Shown: positions 26,724 to 35,319 of the stretch, in pieces
Layout: each line of letters starts with the position of its first letter
Numbering within the stretch: position 1 is the first letter of the stretch
DNA from: Bacteroidota bacterium
GTDB taxonomy: Bacteria > Bacteroidota > Rhodothermia > Rhodothermales > UBA10348
Assembly (NCBI GenBank): GCA_022567305.1
Contig: JADFHF010000011.1
Span: 25,480-89,479 of the forward strand
Length of the DNA: 64,000 bases
Reading direction: 5' to 3'
Program-made: the position numbers and the translations under genes
Notes under the pieces: model-generated
The model's database searches: none
Seen by the model: only the letters and a program-made list of their open reading frames with translations
Told to the model about the DNA's origin: nothing

Positions 26724-29702
26724 ATGGAAGAACGATCGAATCAAGAGACTCTCCAGATGCCGGTTTTTAGCGAATCGGATCGCGAACCGGACAAAGTGGA
26801 CATGCAAACCGTCATCCATCCGGACGGTCGTATGAGCCAGTACCCACCCACGGAGAAATGGGACGATTGGGTGGAGTGGGATGGGAAAGCCTGGCCGAAA
26901 AAAGTAGCGAGGCATTATACGCTGGTGCCTACCGTGTGCTTCAACTGCGAAAGCGCCTGTGGCCTATTGGCCTATGTCGATCGAGAAACGCTGGACATCA
27001 AGAAATTTGAGGGGAACCCCGCACACCCCGGAAGCCGTGGAAGAAACTGCGCCAAAGGTCCAGCCACAATCAATCAGATTTACGACCCCGAGCGCATCCT
27101 GTATCCGCTCAAACGGGTGGGCGCCCGAGGGGAAGGGAAATGGAAGCGCGTCTCCTGGGAAGCAGTCCTCGACGATATCGCCGGGAAGATGCGCGAAAGT
27201 CGCTCGAGGCGGAAAGATGGCATCATGTATCACGTCGGGCGCGCTGGAGAGGACGGATTCACCAACCGGTGCATCCAGGCGTGGGGCGTAGACGCACACA
27301 ACAGCCATACGAATATCTGTTCTGCCGGAGCAAGAGCGGGGTACTTTTTCTGGGGAGGATTTGATCGCCCGAGCCCCGATTATGCGAACGCCCGAACCAT
27401 TCTTCTCATCTCGAGCCACCTTGAAACCGGGCACTACTTCAATCCCCACGCCCAGCGGATCATGGAGGCCAAATTAAACGGCGCCAAGCTGATCACGTTT
27501 GATCCGCGCCTAAGCAATACGGCCTCAAAAAGTGACGTCTGGCTTCCAACCTGGCCGGGAAGCGAAGCCGCCGTGCTGCTGGCTATCGCCAACCATCTCA
27601 TTCAGAATGATCTCTATGACAAGGATTTTGTGCGCCGGTGGGTGAACTGGAAAGAAACACTTTCTTTCTTCGATACGAATCCATTTCCCGACGTTGAATT
27701 CTCAGGAGATGGCGACACGCGAAAGAAGATAATGCGGGATCGCATCCGAAAACTCCTGTCACGACAGAGTTTTGATCTGGAAAAGGATCGGAAAGATTTT
27801 TATGTCTTCGATGAGCTGCTGAAGATGCTCTATGGAGAGTTCACGTTTGAGCGCGCCGCCGAAGAATCACAGGTGCCGATTGAACGGATTCGGGAGGCAG
27901 CTGAGTACGTCGCAAATTGCCAGGGTCGACTTTCCGCGCACACCTGGCGTTCCGCCTCGGTCGGCAATCTCGGGGGATGGCAGGTGGCTCGATGTCTCTT
28001 CTTCCTGAATGTGCTGACGGGAAGCGTCGGAAACCGGGGAGGGACGTCGGCCAACTCCTGGAATAAGTTTACTCCAAAACCCTTCGACCAACCTCCAGCG
28101 TTCAATGCATGGAACGAACTCCATTTTCCGCACGAGTGGCCGCTGGCGTTCTATGAGATGAGTTTTCTGCTGCCCCATTTTCTGGAAGAAGGCCGGGGCG
28201 ACATCGACGTGTATTTCACGCGCGTCTACAATCCGCTATGGATCAACCCCGACGGGTTCATGTGGATGAAGGCGCTCAAGGACGAGGACAAGATAAAATG
28301 TCATATTGCCATGACACCCACGTGGAACGAGTCAGCCTGGTTTGCCGATTACGTCCTGCCGATGGGTCACGCGGGCGAACGCCACGACCTGATGAGCCAG
28401 GAAACCCATGCGGGACAGTGGATTGCGTTCCGGCAGCCGGTTCGACGAGTGGCGATGGAGAGGTTGGGAAAGAAAGTCCGGTACACGTATGAAGCCAATC
28501 CGGGAGAAGTCTGGGAAGAAAACGAATTCTGGATTGAGCTGTCGGCGAAAATGGATCCCGACGGATCTTTAGGAATTCGGAAGCACTTCGAAAGCCCGTA
28601 CCGAGCTGGGGAAATCGTAACCGTTGAGGAATACTACCGGTGGATTTTCGAGAACAGCGTGCCGGGACTTCCCGAGGCGGCCGCGGCTGAGGACCTGTCA
28701 CCCCTCGAATACATGCGCAAGTATGCTGCCTTCGAGATCACCCGTGATCAGTACACACCGTACGAGAGCCCGCTCGATTCGGAAGGAGTGACGCCCGATG
28801 ATCGCAATCGACTGATAAAGAACGGAACCGTGGTCGGTGTGACGGTCGACGGCGAGTCAAAAATCGGATTCGGGACGCCCAGCCGGAAACTCGAATTCTA
28901 TTCGCCGACACTCTCGGAATGGGGCTGGACGGGAAAGGACTATGTGCTGCCCTGGTCGCTGAAGAGCCACGTCCACCCGGACAACATCGACCGGGCAAAA
29001 GGCGAAATGCTCTTACTCCCCAACTTCCGACTTCCGACGCTCATTCATACTCGAAGCGCGAACGCAAAGTGGCTCTATGAACTGAGTCACAAAAACCCTG
29101 TCTGGATGCATCCGTCTGATGCGAGACGACTCGGCGTAGCGAGCAACGATCTGATCCGAGTGACCACGCAGATCGGGTATTTTGTCGATCGTGTCTGGGT
29201 GACGGAAGGCATCAAGCCGGGGGTGATCGCGATGAGTCATCATCTCGGACGGTGGCGTCTAAAGGAGGATATGGGCGTCAACCGGGGTGCGTCGAATGTC
29301 GTCACATTGGATGATGATGCCGACGGAGGTAATCGACTTCGGGTTCTGAAAGGCGTGTCGGCGTGGAAGTCCGAAGATCCGGATACCAGCCGCATCTGGT
29401 GGGAAGATGTAGGCGTTCATCAAAATCTGACACACCCCGTTCAGCCGGACCCCGTTTCGGGCCACCATTGCTGGCTTCAAAAAGCGTATAACGTAGAGAA
29501 AGCGAGGCCGGAAGACCGGCACGGAGACGTCTTCGTGGATACGAACAAGTCGATGGAAGCCTACCGAGACTGGCACGCCCTCACCCGGTCGGCCGTAGAC
29601 CACAGTCCGGACGGGACCAGGCGGCCCTGGTGGCTCAAACGGCCTCTGAAACCGGTGAAAGAAGCCTACGTCCTGCCAAAGAAACCGTTCGGTAAGGACT
29701 AG
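26724..29702 (+). CDS. molybdopterin oxidoreductase, DMSO reductase family (SoeA-like, possible sulfite dehydrogenase)
   Basis: A 992-residue catalytic subunit. The N-terminal [4Fe-4S] site is Cys72, Cys75, Cys79 and Cys109 (CFNCESAC...NCAKG). Cofactor-binding segments follow: KRVGARGEGKWKRVSW, NICSAGARAG with Cys199 as the likely molybdenum ligand, ILLISSHLETGHYF, ITFDPRLSNTASKSD and, near the end, a molydopterin dinucleotide-binding domain. There is no twin-arginine signal, so it should act in the cytoplasm. Absence of Tat signals, the NrfD partner and the sulfur genes nearby make an SoeA-type sulfite dehydrogenase my preferred reading; polysulfide, thiosulfate or another reductase cannot be excluded. 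The family is certain, the substrate is not. Confidence 0.9.
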   Translation: MEERSNQETLQMPVFSESDREPDKVDMQTVIHPDGRMSQYPPTEKWDDWVEWDGKAWPKKVARHYTLVPTVCFNCESACGLLAYVDRETLDIKKFEGNPAHPGSRGRNCAKGPATINQIYDPERILYPLKRVGARGEGKWKRVSWEAVLDDIAGKMRESRSRRKDGIMYHVGRAGEDGFTNRCIQAWGVDAHNSHTNICSAGARAGYFFWGGFDRPSPDYANARTILLISSHLETGHYFNPHAQRIMEAKLNGAKLITFDPRLSNTASKSDVWLPTWPGSEAAVLLAIANHLIQNDLYDKDFVRRWVNWKETLSFFDTNPFPDVEFSGDGDTRKKIMRDRIRKLLSRQSFDLEKDRKDFYVFDELLKMLYGEFTFERAAEESQVPIERIREAAEYVANCQGRLSAHTWRSASVGNLGGWQVARCLFFLNVLTGSVGNRGGTSANSWNKFTPKPFDQPPAFNAWNELHFPHEWPLAFYEMSFLLPHFLEEGRGDIDVYFTRVYNPLWINPDGFMWMKALKDEDKIKCHIAMTPTWNESAWFADYVLPMGHAGERHDLMSQETHAGQWIAFRQPVRRVAMERLGKKVRYTYEANPGEVWEENEFWIELSAKMDPDGSLGIRKHFESPYRAGEIVTVEEYYRWIFENSVPGLPEAAAAEDLSPLEYMRKYAAFEITRDQYTPYESPLDSEGVTPDDRNRLIKNGTVVGVTVDGESKIGFGTPSRKLEFYSPTLSEWGWTGKDYVLPWSLKSHVHPDNIDRAKGEMLLLPNFRLPTLIHTRSANAKWLYELSHKNPVWMHPSDARRLGVASNDLIRVTTQIGYFVDRVWVTEGIKPGVIAMSHHLGRWRLKEDMGVNRGASNVVTLDDDADGGNRLRVLKGVSAWKSEDPDTSRIWWEDVGVHQNLTHPVQPDPVSGHHCWLQKAYNVEKARPEDRHGDVFVDTNKSMEAYRDWHALTRSAVDHSPDGTRRPWWLKRPLKPVKEAYVLPKKPFGKD

Positions 29703-29726
29703 GGTCCCACGCGATTCTTCGACACA

Positions 29727-29742
29727 ACTTGTTATTACAAGT
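29727..29742. promoter_or_regulatory. perfect ACTTGT-N4-ACAAGT dyad (HutC/GntR-type operator) between the Mo enzyme and torD genes
   Basis: A perfect 6+4+6 inverted repeat ACTTGTTATTACAAGT, 24 bases past the end of the molybdenum enzyme gene and about 175 bases before the TorD-like gene. It fits the operator class of HutC-subfamily GntR regulators, one of which is encoded at 16723 with matching half-sites in its own promoter. The rest of this 215-base gap shows nothing I can assign. The distance suggests a promoter within the gap for torD. Confidence 0.6.
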
Positions 29743-29917
29743 AGACAAAGTGCCCATGCCTAGGACGTATTTTTTCCTGGCACTGCACGAGGATCGGTGC
29801 TTGGTGCCTCAACCCGCTATTCCCGATCGATTTAACGAAAGAAAAACTTTCGATGTGCGCCATGAAGCGTAATCTATTGCCGGTATTGTATTGTAAAGGG
29901 ATGCTCAAAGGTCGTGC

Positions 29918-30853
29918 ATGACAGACTCGGTTTTAACTTCGAATAGCGAAGCGTACGCCCTGATTTCGGATATTTTTCTGACCGGTTTGCTCGGCCCGGT
30001 TCAGGCCAGGGTTCGAACTATTCCTCGTCTACGCGAAGTTTTGGTCCTGGATACTGACGACGAACTTGCAGCTGAACATGAAACGATGTTTGGCTTCAAT
30101 GTCTATCCGTTTGCGTCGCTGTTTCTGGAATCCGATGGTATGCTCGGTGGAGAGACGACGCAGCAGATTCGAGCCTTCGCGTCGCGTTCAGGAATCGATG
30201 TCGAATCGGACAAGAACGCTCCAGATCATATCGCGACCGAACTCCGGATTCTTGAGAGGCTGGCGAAGAACGATCCACCTAAAGAAGGTTCTATCGCTGA
30301 GTTCATCGACCAGCATCTCTTCTCATGGCTTCCCGCCTTCGTCGTGGCCGTCCGCGAAGAGTCCAATGATTTCTACTCGGAAGTCGCTGATCTGATGCTC
30401 GAACATATCGTAGATCATCGACGATCGATCCCTGCCCAGAGTTATGTTCGGGAACCAGAACCAGAACCAGAAGAACACCTCCTTTCCGACCCCAATACCG
30501 GGATTCATGATATCGCTGACTTCCTTACTTCACCGGCGCGGTGTGGATTTTTTCTGAGCCGCTCGACGATCGCAGGCATCGCACAAGGATCGAAATTACC
30601 GCACGGATTCGGTGGACGCAGTCAGATGATGATGACATCCATTCGTTCTGCATCGGCATACGGAGGATTGGATTTAGTCATCTGCGCAATTCATGACATC
30701 ATTGATCGAAATCGATCGGCGTGGGAAACACTTTCAGAATCCGGATTGAAGTCCGCCCATATTTGGTCGGAGAACTGGCTAACGCGATTGAATCATTCGA
30801 GCAGTACGCTTGAACAGATGGCGTCTGCGATCCGGAGAGAGGAATCGGACTAG
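29918..30853 (+). CDS. TorD/DmsD-like molybdoenzyme chaperone
   Basis: A 311-residue all-helical protein. The segment EHETMFGFNVYPFASLFLESDGMLGGETT matches the TorD family pattern (F-x-x-x-V-x-P-Y/F-x-S-x-Y/F-L-E-x-D-G-x-L), and PDHIATELRILERLA is the second conserved helix with its PDH motif; LFSWLPAFVVAV is the third. These cytoplasmic chaperones bind the catalytic subunit of DMSO-reductase-type enzymes and help cofactor insertion. It is longer than most TorD proteins: residues 200-311 form an extra C-terminal domain (ARCGFFLSRSTIAGIAQGSKL). It lies directly after the molybdenum enzyme, its presumed client. Confidence 0.85.
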   Translation: MTDSVLTSNSEAYALISDIFLTGLLGPVQARVRTIPRLREVLVLDTDDELAAEHETMFGFNVYPFASLFLESDGMLGGETTQQIRAFASRSGIDVESDKNAPDHIATELRILERLAKNDPPKEGSIAEFIDQHLFSWLPAFVVAVREESNDFYSEVADLMLEHIVDHRRSIPAQSYVREPEPEPEEHLLSDPNTGIHDIADFLTSPARCGFFLSRSTIAGIAQGSKLPHGFGGRSQMMMTSIRSASAYGGLDLVICAIHDIIDRNRSAWETLSESGLKSAHIWSENWLTRLNHSSSTLEQMASAIRREESD

Positions 30854-30876
30854 TCCGGAGCATGCGTGTTCGGAAA

Positions 30877-32607
30877 CTAGTCGTCCGGGAAGACTTGAGG
30901 CAGGCCTCTTCTCTTGTGTTCTTCGTAACGTCCCCAATCCGTCAAAATATGCTTTACAACTCGATGAACACTCAGAAAAAACCGATCCGACCCCATCGCG
31001 TCATAGAGCCCGGATTCCTTCATGACTCGCAGGACGGGGATCTTCATTCCGCCGAAATACAGTTGGATATCCAACTCTTGAAGGGTTTCATGGACCTCTC
31101 TGAGAACTGATACGGCCGTCGTATCGATGTCGTTCACGCCATTCGTTTCTAGAATCACCGCCTGGACGGATTCTTTTGCAACATGCGACAGAATCACATC
31201 ACGCACGTATTCGGCGTTGGCAAAATAGAAGGACGCATCGACTCGAAGAATGAGGATGTCTTCGATACGGATGGCGTCTTCAAAATTTGCGATGTCGCGA
31301 TATGAATGGCTACCGGGTAGACTTCCTAACACCGCTACGTTTGGCCGACTAATCCGGTACATGATGGCAACGATCGACAACACAATCCCGATCAAGACGC
31401 CCTCCTGGATACCGATCACCAAGGTAGTAATAAATGTAACGAGTGCGATCAATCCGTCGGTTCTCTTCGTTCTAAGCAGGTATCGCATCTCGAATACGTC
31501 GATCAGACCGAAAACAGCGACGATGATGATCGCCGCAAGGACGGCCACGGGAAGGAAATAGAAGAGAGGCGTCAAAAAGAGAAGCGTGAGCGCGATCAGT
31601 CCCGCGGCAACGACGTTGACGAGACTCGACTGCCCCCCCGAATGGTCGCCGACCGAACTCCTCGAGAAACTTGCCGACACCGGTACGCTTCGAAAAAGAC
31701 TTCCAAGGACGTTTGTCGCTCCAACCGCCACTAATTCCATGTTCGGTCGAATCGTGTATCCGTGTTTAGCCGCATACACTTTTCCTAACGATATAACGGT
31801 CATGAATTGAATGAGAGAAAGCGTGATGGCGGTCGGGAGAAGAGCCCCTAGAGTGCTGAAGGACGCTTGCGGAATGCCCATGGTCGGAAACCCGGATGGA
31901 ATATCACCCACGATGGCCACGCCGGCGTCATTCAGACTAAGAACCCAAACCATCAATCCGCCGAGTACGATCGCGAATAACTGGCCTGGAGCCCAGGGTA
32001 ACCAACGTTTGAGGCTCATCAGGAGGAGAATGCCGGCTATGCCTAGAGACACCGTCGCAAGATGGGCGCTCCCTGCCTGGGTTATGACCTGCTTGACAAT
32101 GGTAATCACGCCGGCAGTTCTGGGGACATCAATTCCTGTTAGAAGGGTGAGTTGGCTGAGAGCGATGGTAATCGCAGCGGCAGACATGAACCCCAAAATG
32201 ACAGGCCGCGATAGCAGGTTGACGATAAAGCCAAATCTCAAGAGGCCCATTAGGATTTGAATTCCACCCACCATCAGCGCGAGTAGAAATGCCAGTTCGA
32301 GGTACTCTTTCGACATGGGTTCAGCGAGGGCACTCAGACCCGCGGCCACGATCAGGCAATCGATCGCCATAATGCCCACAGCCAGGTGACGCGACGACCC
32401 AAACAGTGGATATACGAGAAGAGGTACGAGAGAAGCATAAAGGCCATAAATGGGCGGCACGCCAGCGAGCAGCGCATACGCCATGCTTTGTGGGATCAAT
32501 ACGATTCCCACGGTGATGCCGGCGATCAGGTCCGCCCGGAAATCGGTTCCCGTGTAATGAGGGAGCCACTCGGTAATGGGAAGAAATCGCTTGACCACGT
32601 TCGACAT
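30877..32607 (-). CDS. SulP-family anion (sulfate) transporter with STAS domain
   Basis: About 576 residues from the ATG at 32607 (MSNVVKRFLPITEWLPHYTG), which has a GAGAG sequence just upstream; an in-frame ATG 11 codons earlier is possible. The membrane domain starts with DFRADLIAGITVGIVLIPQSMAYALLAG, the SulP signature, and continues with about twelve helices. The C-terminal 130 residues are an STAS domain (ILILRVDASFYFANAEYV, AVILETNGVNDIDTTAVSVL). SulP proteins exchange sulfate, bicarbonate or other anions. As the last gene of the yeeE-yeeE-cstB-sulP operon it may carry sulfate produced by sulfur oxidation. Its end is convergent with torD (23 bases). Confidence 0.9.
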   Translation of the reverse strand: MSNVVKRFLPITEWLPHYTGTDFRADLIAGITVGIVLIPQSMAYALLAGVPPIYGLYASLVPLLVYPLFGSSRHLAVGIMAIDCLIVAAGLSALAEPMSKEYLELAFLLALMVGGIQILMGLLRFGFIVNLLSRPVILGFMSAAAITIALSQLTLLTGIDVPRTAGVITIVKQVITQAGSAHLATVSLGIAGILLLMSLKRWLPWAPGQLFAIVLGGLMVWVLSLNDAGVAIVGDIPSGFPTMGIPQASFSTLGALLPTAITLSLIQFMTVISLGKVYAAKHGYTIRPNMELVAVGATNVLGSLFRSVPVSASFSRSSVGDHSGGQSSLVNVVAAGLIALTLLFLTPLFYFLPVAVLAAIIIVAVFGLIDVFEMRYLLRTKRTDGLIALVTFITTLVIGIQEGVLIGIVLSIVAIMYRISRPNVAVLGSLPGSHSYRDIANFEDAIRIEDILILRVDASFYFANAEYVRDVILSHVAKESVQAVILETNGVNDIDTTAVSVLREVHETLQELDIQLYFGGMKIPVLRVMKESGLYDAMGSDRFFLSVHRVVKHILTDWGRYEEHKRRGLPQVFPDD

Positions 32608-32683
32608 ATGAAAATGCTCTCGTGTCGCCCGGTATTTCAAACGACCGAGTCGCCATAGCTCTGAAAGCCGGTTGGTTCGGCTT

Positions 32684-34126
32684 CTAGACCGTCTGCACCA
32701 TACCGGAGGCCGTTTCGTTTTCTGCGCTCCAGGTCGGGTAATCTCCCTCTATATACGTAACATCGTGTCCAAGCCGCTCCAGAAGTGCAACCGCGGAGGC
32801 AGCCTGAGCTCCGGACTGGCAATACACCGCCTTCCGGGTATCCGAATCCAGCTCATCGCGGCGTACCCACAGGCGATTATGGGGGATATTGTTCGCTCCG
32901 GGTATGTGCGACACACAGTAGTCGGCCATGGGCCGAACGTCAAGAAGTTGCGCGTTCGGGTCGTTACTGAACTCCGATACGTGATCAAGCCCCACGTGTG
33001 GGGTCTGGCGTAATTCTCCACCGGATTGCACGTAGGTATCGAAGGTCTCGGGTGTGATAATCCCCTCGATCCGGTCTAGCCCGATCCGGATAAGATCTCG
33101 GACCGCTTCTTCCAGGCGTGACTTTTCGATAATCAAATACAGCGACCGTGTTTCTTCTACGAATGAACCGGCAATCGTATTGAAGGTCTTATTGAGAGGG
33201 CAGAACAGAGACCCAGGGAGATGGCCGGCCATGAATAGAGTCCGATCCAGGCGCGTATCCAGTACGACCGATTCGCTGGCAGTAATCGCCGCGATTTCAT
33301 CGGCGTTAACGGTCCGGGGCACGGGTAATTCTCCCAGTAAGTTTGGGCCACTCCGGTTATCCCTCTTCATCCGCGCGAAGTACATCGGCGGTTCAGGTTG
33401 GCCGTCAAGAATCGCAGAAACGAATTCCTCTTCCCCCCGCATCGCAGCCTGGATGGCGACGTTGAATCGTCGTTCATAACCGACCGTTGATTCCGGAACG
33501 GCACCCAGGGCTTTGCCACAGGCACTTCCCGCACCGTGGCCGGGCCATATTTGGATATAATCGTCGAGGTCTAAAAAATTCAGGACGGATTGGTGCAGGG
33601 TTCTGGCGGACGGCACCATGGCGCCCGCCACTCCAGCCGCGGATTCAAGAAGATCCGGTCGCCCCAAATCGCCAACGAAAACAAAATCTCCGGTCGCCAT
33701 TCCGATGGGTGCGTCGGCTCCGCCTCCCCGGTCCGTTACAAGATAAGAGAGATGCTCGGGGGTATGGCCGGGACAGTGCACCACTTTGAATTCGATGTTG
33801 CCGATTTTAAATACGTCTCCGTGACGAAGAAGCTGAAAGTTGTATGACGAATCGTTCAGCCACTCATATTTCCAATCGGCGTCTCCTTCGTCAGACGCAA
33901 AAACCTTGACGCCAGCCTCCGCGAACTCCCGAAGTCCGGACAAATAATCGGCGTGAATGTGCGTATCGGCTGCGGCAACCAATCTGAGCCCTTCTTGGGC
34001 GGCCGCCATCTGATATCGGTCAATATCCCTCTCCGGGTCGATAATGATCGCCTCGCCGGTGGCTTGACAGCCGATCAGGTACGCATACTGCGCGAGTTTC
34101 TCGTCCACGATCTGTCGAAAAAACAT
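32684..34126 (-). CDS. persulfide dioxygenase-rhodanese fusion, CstB-like
   Basis: A 480-residue three-part protein. Residues 1-235 are a metallo-beta-lactamase domain of the persulfide dioxygenase type (DTHIHADYLSG at 54-64, HCPGHTPEHLSYL, GDFVFVGDLGRPDL). Residues 270-360 form a rhodanese-like domain without the catalytic cysteine. Residues 370-475 are an intact rhodanese (LLDVRPMADYCVSHIPGA; active-site Cys436 in YCQSGAQAA). This order is that of CstB of Staphylococcus aureus, which oxidises persulfides and makes thiosulfate. Here it would feed sulfite or thiosulfate to the membrane molybdoenzyme. It lies between the YeeE pair and SulP in one minus-strand operon. Confidence 0.88.
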   Translation of the reverse strand: MFFRQIVDEKLAQYAYLIGCQATGEAIIIDPERDIDRYQMAAAQEGLRLVAAADTHIHADYLSGLREFAEAGVKVFASDEGDADWKYEWLNDSSYNFQLLRHGDVFKIGNIEFKVVHCPGHTPEHLSYLVTDRGGGADAPIGMATGDFVFVGDLGRPDLLESAAGVAGAMVPSARTLHQSVLNFLDLDDYIQIWPGHGAGSACGKALGAVPESTVGYERRFNVAIQAAMRGEEEFVSAILDGQPEPPMYFARMKRDNRSGPNLLGELPVPRTVNADEIAAITASESVVLDTRLDRTLFMAGHLPGSLFCPLNKTFNTIAGSFVEETRSLYLIIEKSRLEEAVRDLIRIGLDRIEGIITPETFDTYVQSGGELRQTPHVGLDHVSEFSNDPNAQLLDVRPMADYCVSHIPGANNIPHNRLWVRRDELDSDTRKAVYCQSGAQAASAVALLERLGHDVTYIEGDYPTWSAENETASGMVQTV

Positions 34127-34148
34127 GGGTTCTATTTGGTCTTACTTC

Positions 34149-34178
34149 ATGCTCAGAAAATGCTCAGAAAATGCTCAG
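34149..34178. repeat. triple 11-bp direct repeat before the cstB-like gene
   Basis: Three consecutive copies of ATGCTCAGAAA (the last ending ATGCTCAGTG) lie between the second yeeE gene and the cstB-like gene and overlap the yeeE stop codon. A further single ATGCTCAG within similar A-rich sequence is at 37153. Function is unknown; a simple slipped-strand duplication is the easiest explanation. Confidence 0.8.
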
Positions 34179-34624
34179 TGGGGGAGTCGGGGGCGAAGAG
34201 CGCCGTACGTCCAGGTTCCGGCAACCGCAGCTACAATGGCAATCAACATCACCGTGACGCCATTTCCAACCAGAATAAACAGGGGTCCGGGACAGGCTCC
34301 TGTTAACGCCCAACCCAGGCCGAAGATCGTTCCACCCGCCCAGTACCGGGTACCGGTCCCCAATCTCTTTGATGGAATGGCGACCGGACTACCATCCAAG
34401 GCAGGCGCATTTCTACGCTTTATCAGCCAGATGGAGAGCGCGGCTACCGCCACGGCTGCACCGATCACTCCGTAGAGGTGAAAGGACTGAAATCGAAACA
34501 TTTCCTGAATACGAAACCAGGATATGACCTCGCCCTTGGTCAGAACAATTCCGAAATAAATTCCAATGAGGGCGTACGGCCAGAGGCGTCCTGTGCTCTT
34601 GTTTTGCATGATTTTCTCGTTCAT
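34175..34624 (-). CDS. YeeE/YedE-family membrane protein, second half-subunit (DUF6691-like)
   Basis: 149 residues from the ATG at 34624 (MNEKIMQNKSTGRLWPYALIG); the reading frame is open much further upstream but that part overlaps the previous gene in another frame and is not protein-like. It has four hydrophobic helices and the family motif IFGLGWALTGACPGPLFILVG, with the single cysteine that is essential for sulfur handling in YeeE-type proteins. It begins 14 bases after the first yeeE gene. The two half-size proteins together correspond to one full-length YeeE/YedE thiosulfate transporter. Confidence 0.88.
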   Translation of the reverse strand: MNEKIMQNKSTGRLWPYALIGIYFGIVLTKGEVISWFRIQEMFRFQSFHLYGVIGAAVAVAALSIWLIKRRNAPALDGSPVAIPSKRLGTGTRYWAGGTIFGLGWALTGACPGPLFILVGNGVTVMLIAIVAAVAGTWTYGALRPRLPH

Positions 34625-34638
34625 CGGTGTAGCAGGTT

Positions 34639-35199
34639 TTAAAAGATGAACGGGAAAAGGACATGTGTCATAAGAAGTCCGCCGGCAAAAAACCCGAGTA
34701 CGGCGATCAGTGACGGCAACTGCAGGTTTCCAAGTCCCATAATGGCATGCCCCGAAGTACACCCCCCGGCATATCTGGAGCCGAATCCAATAAAAAATCC
34801 ACCCACCACAATGAGCAGAACACCTTTTAGCGATGTAAGCCCGGTCCAACTGAAAATCGACTCGGGAACAAGACCGTCGAAATTCGTGATGCCAAGCTGA
34901 GCTAAATCCCCTTTCGTTGCTTCGGAGAGAGCGATAGGATCCGGATTTCCCAACCATGTCGCAGCAATAAATCCACCGATCATCGCGCCAAAGATCATGG
35001 TCAGATTCCACCCACCTGCCGTTTTCCAGTCGTAATTAAAGAAGGGAATTTTACCTGGAATAGCAGCCGCACAGATGTGGCGCATGTTTTCTGAGACCCC
35101 GAACATTCGACCTCCCACGAGAAGGAGCATCGGTACGACAAGTCCGGTAAGCGGCCCGGCAACGTACCAGGGCCAGGCTTGGGAAAACAGTTCGATCAT
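34639..35199 (-). CDS. YeeE/YedE-family sulfur transporter, first half-subunit
   Basis: A 186-residue membrane protein with about five helices and the motif FGSRYAGGCTSGHAIMGL, which is the conserved CTSGH cysteine segment of the YeeE/YedE (thiosulfate uptake) family. It is first in an operon followed by the second half-subunit, a CstB-like enzyme and SulP. The probable cargo is thiosulfate or a persulfide-type sulfur species; this follows from the family and the neighbours and has not been shown for this branch. Two operator-like dyads lie 35 to 91 bases upstream. Confidence 0.9.
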   Translation of the reverse strand: MIELFSQAWPWYVAGPLTGLVVPMLLLVGGRMFGVSENMRHICAAAIPGKIPFFNYDWKTAGGWNLTMIFGAMIGGFIAATWLGNPDPIALSEATKGDLAQLGITNFDGLVPESIFSWTGLTSLKGVLLIVVGGFFIGFGSRYAGGCTSGHAIMGLGNLQLPSLIAVLGFFAGGLLMTHVLFPFIF

Positions 35200-35233
35200 G
35201 CCTGAAGTGTGATTAGTTCTTCAAAGAATATAG

Positions 35234-35290
35234 ATTGTAATGATAAGTAGGGCCAAAACAACATTCGTTTTTGATCCTGTCATTACAAGT
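35234..35290. promoter_or_regulatory. two operator-like dyads upstream of the yeeE-cstB-sulP operon
   Basis: TCCTGTCATTACAAGT (35275-35290) matches the perfect dyad near torD at 12 of 16 positions and keeps one exact half-site (ACAAGT). A weaker match, GATTGTAATGATAAGT (35234-35249), agrees at 11 of 16. Both are in the 120-base gap between recJ and the first yeeE gene, in front of the yeeE start. Reading: GntR-type regulation of the sulfur operon, by motif only. Confidence 0.45.
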
Positions 35291-35319
35291 ACTCGGGCTT
35301 GCACTCACGGACCTTTTGT

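Noticed and set aside
26724..29702. Tat-exported polysulfide or thiosulfate reductase (PsrA/PhsA) as the specific call
   Set aside because: No twin-arginine signal is present on this subunit or on the fused iron-sulfur subunit, so a periplasmic site is unlikely; the substrate was left open.
34625..35011. Long N-terminal extension of the second YeeE protein (open frame to 35011)
   Set aside because: It overlaps the first yeeE gene in another frame, is rich in cysteine, tryptophan and arginine in a non-conserved pattern, and a good start lies at 34624.
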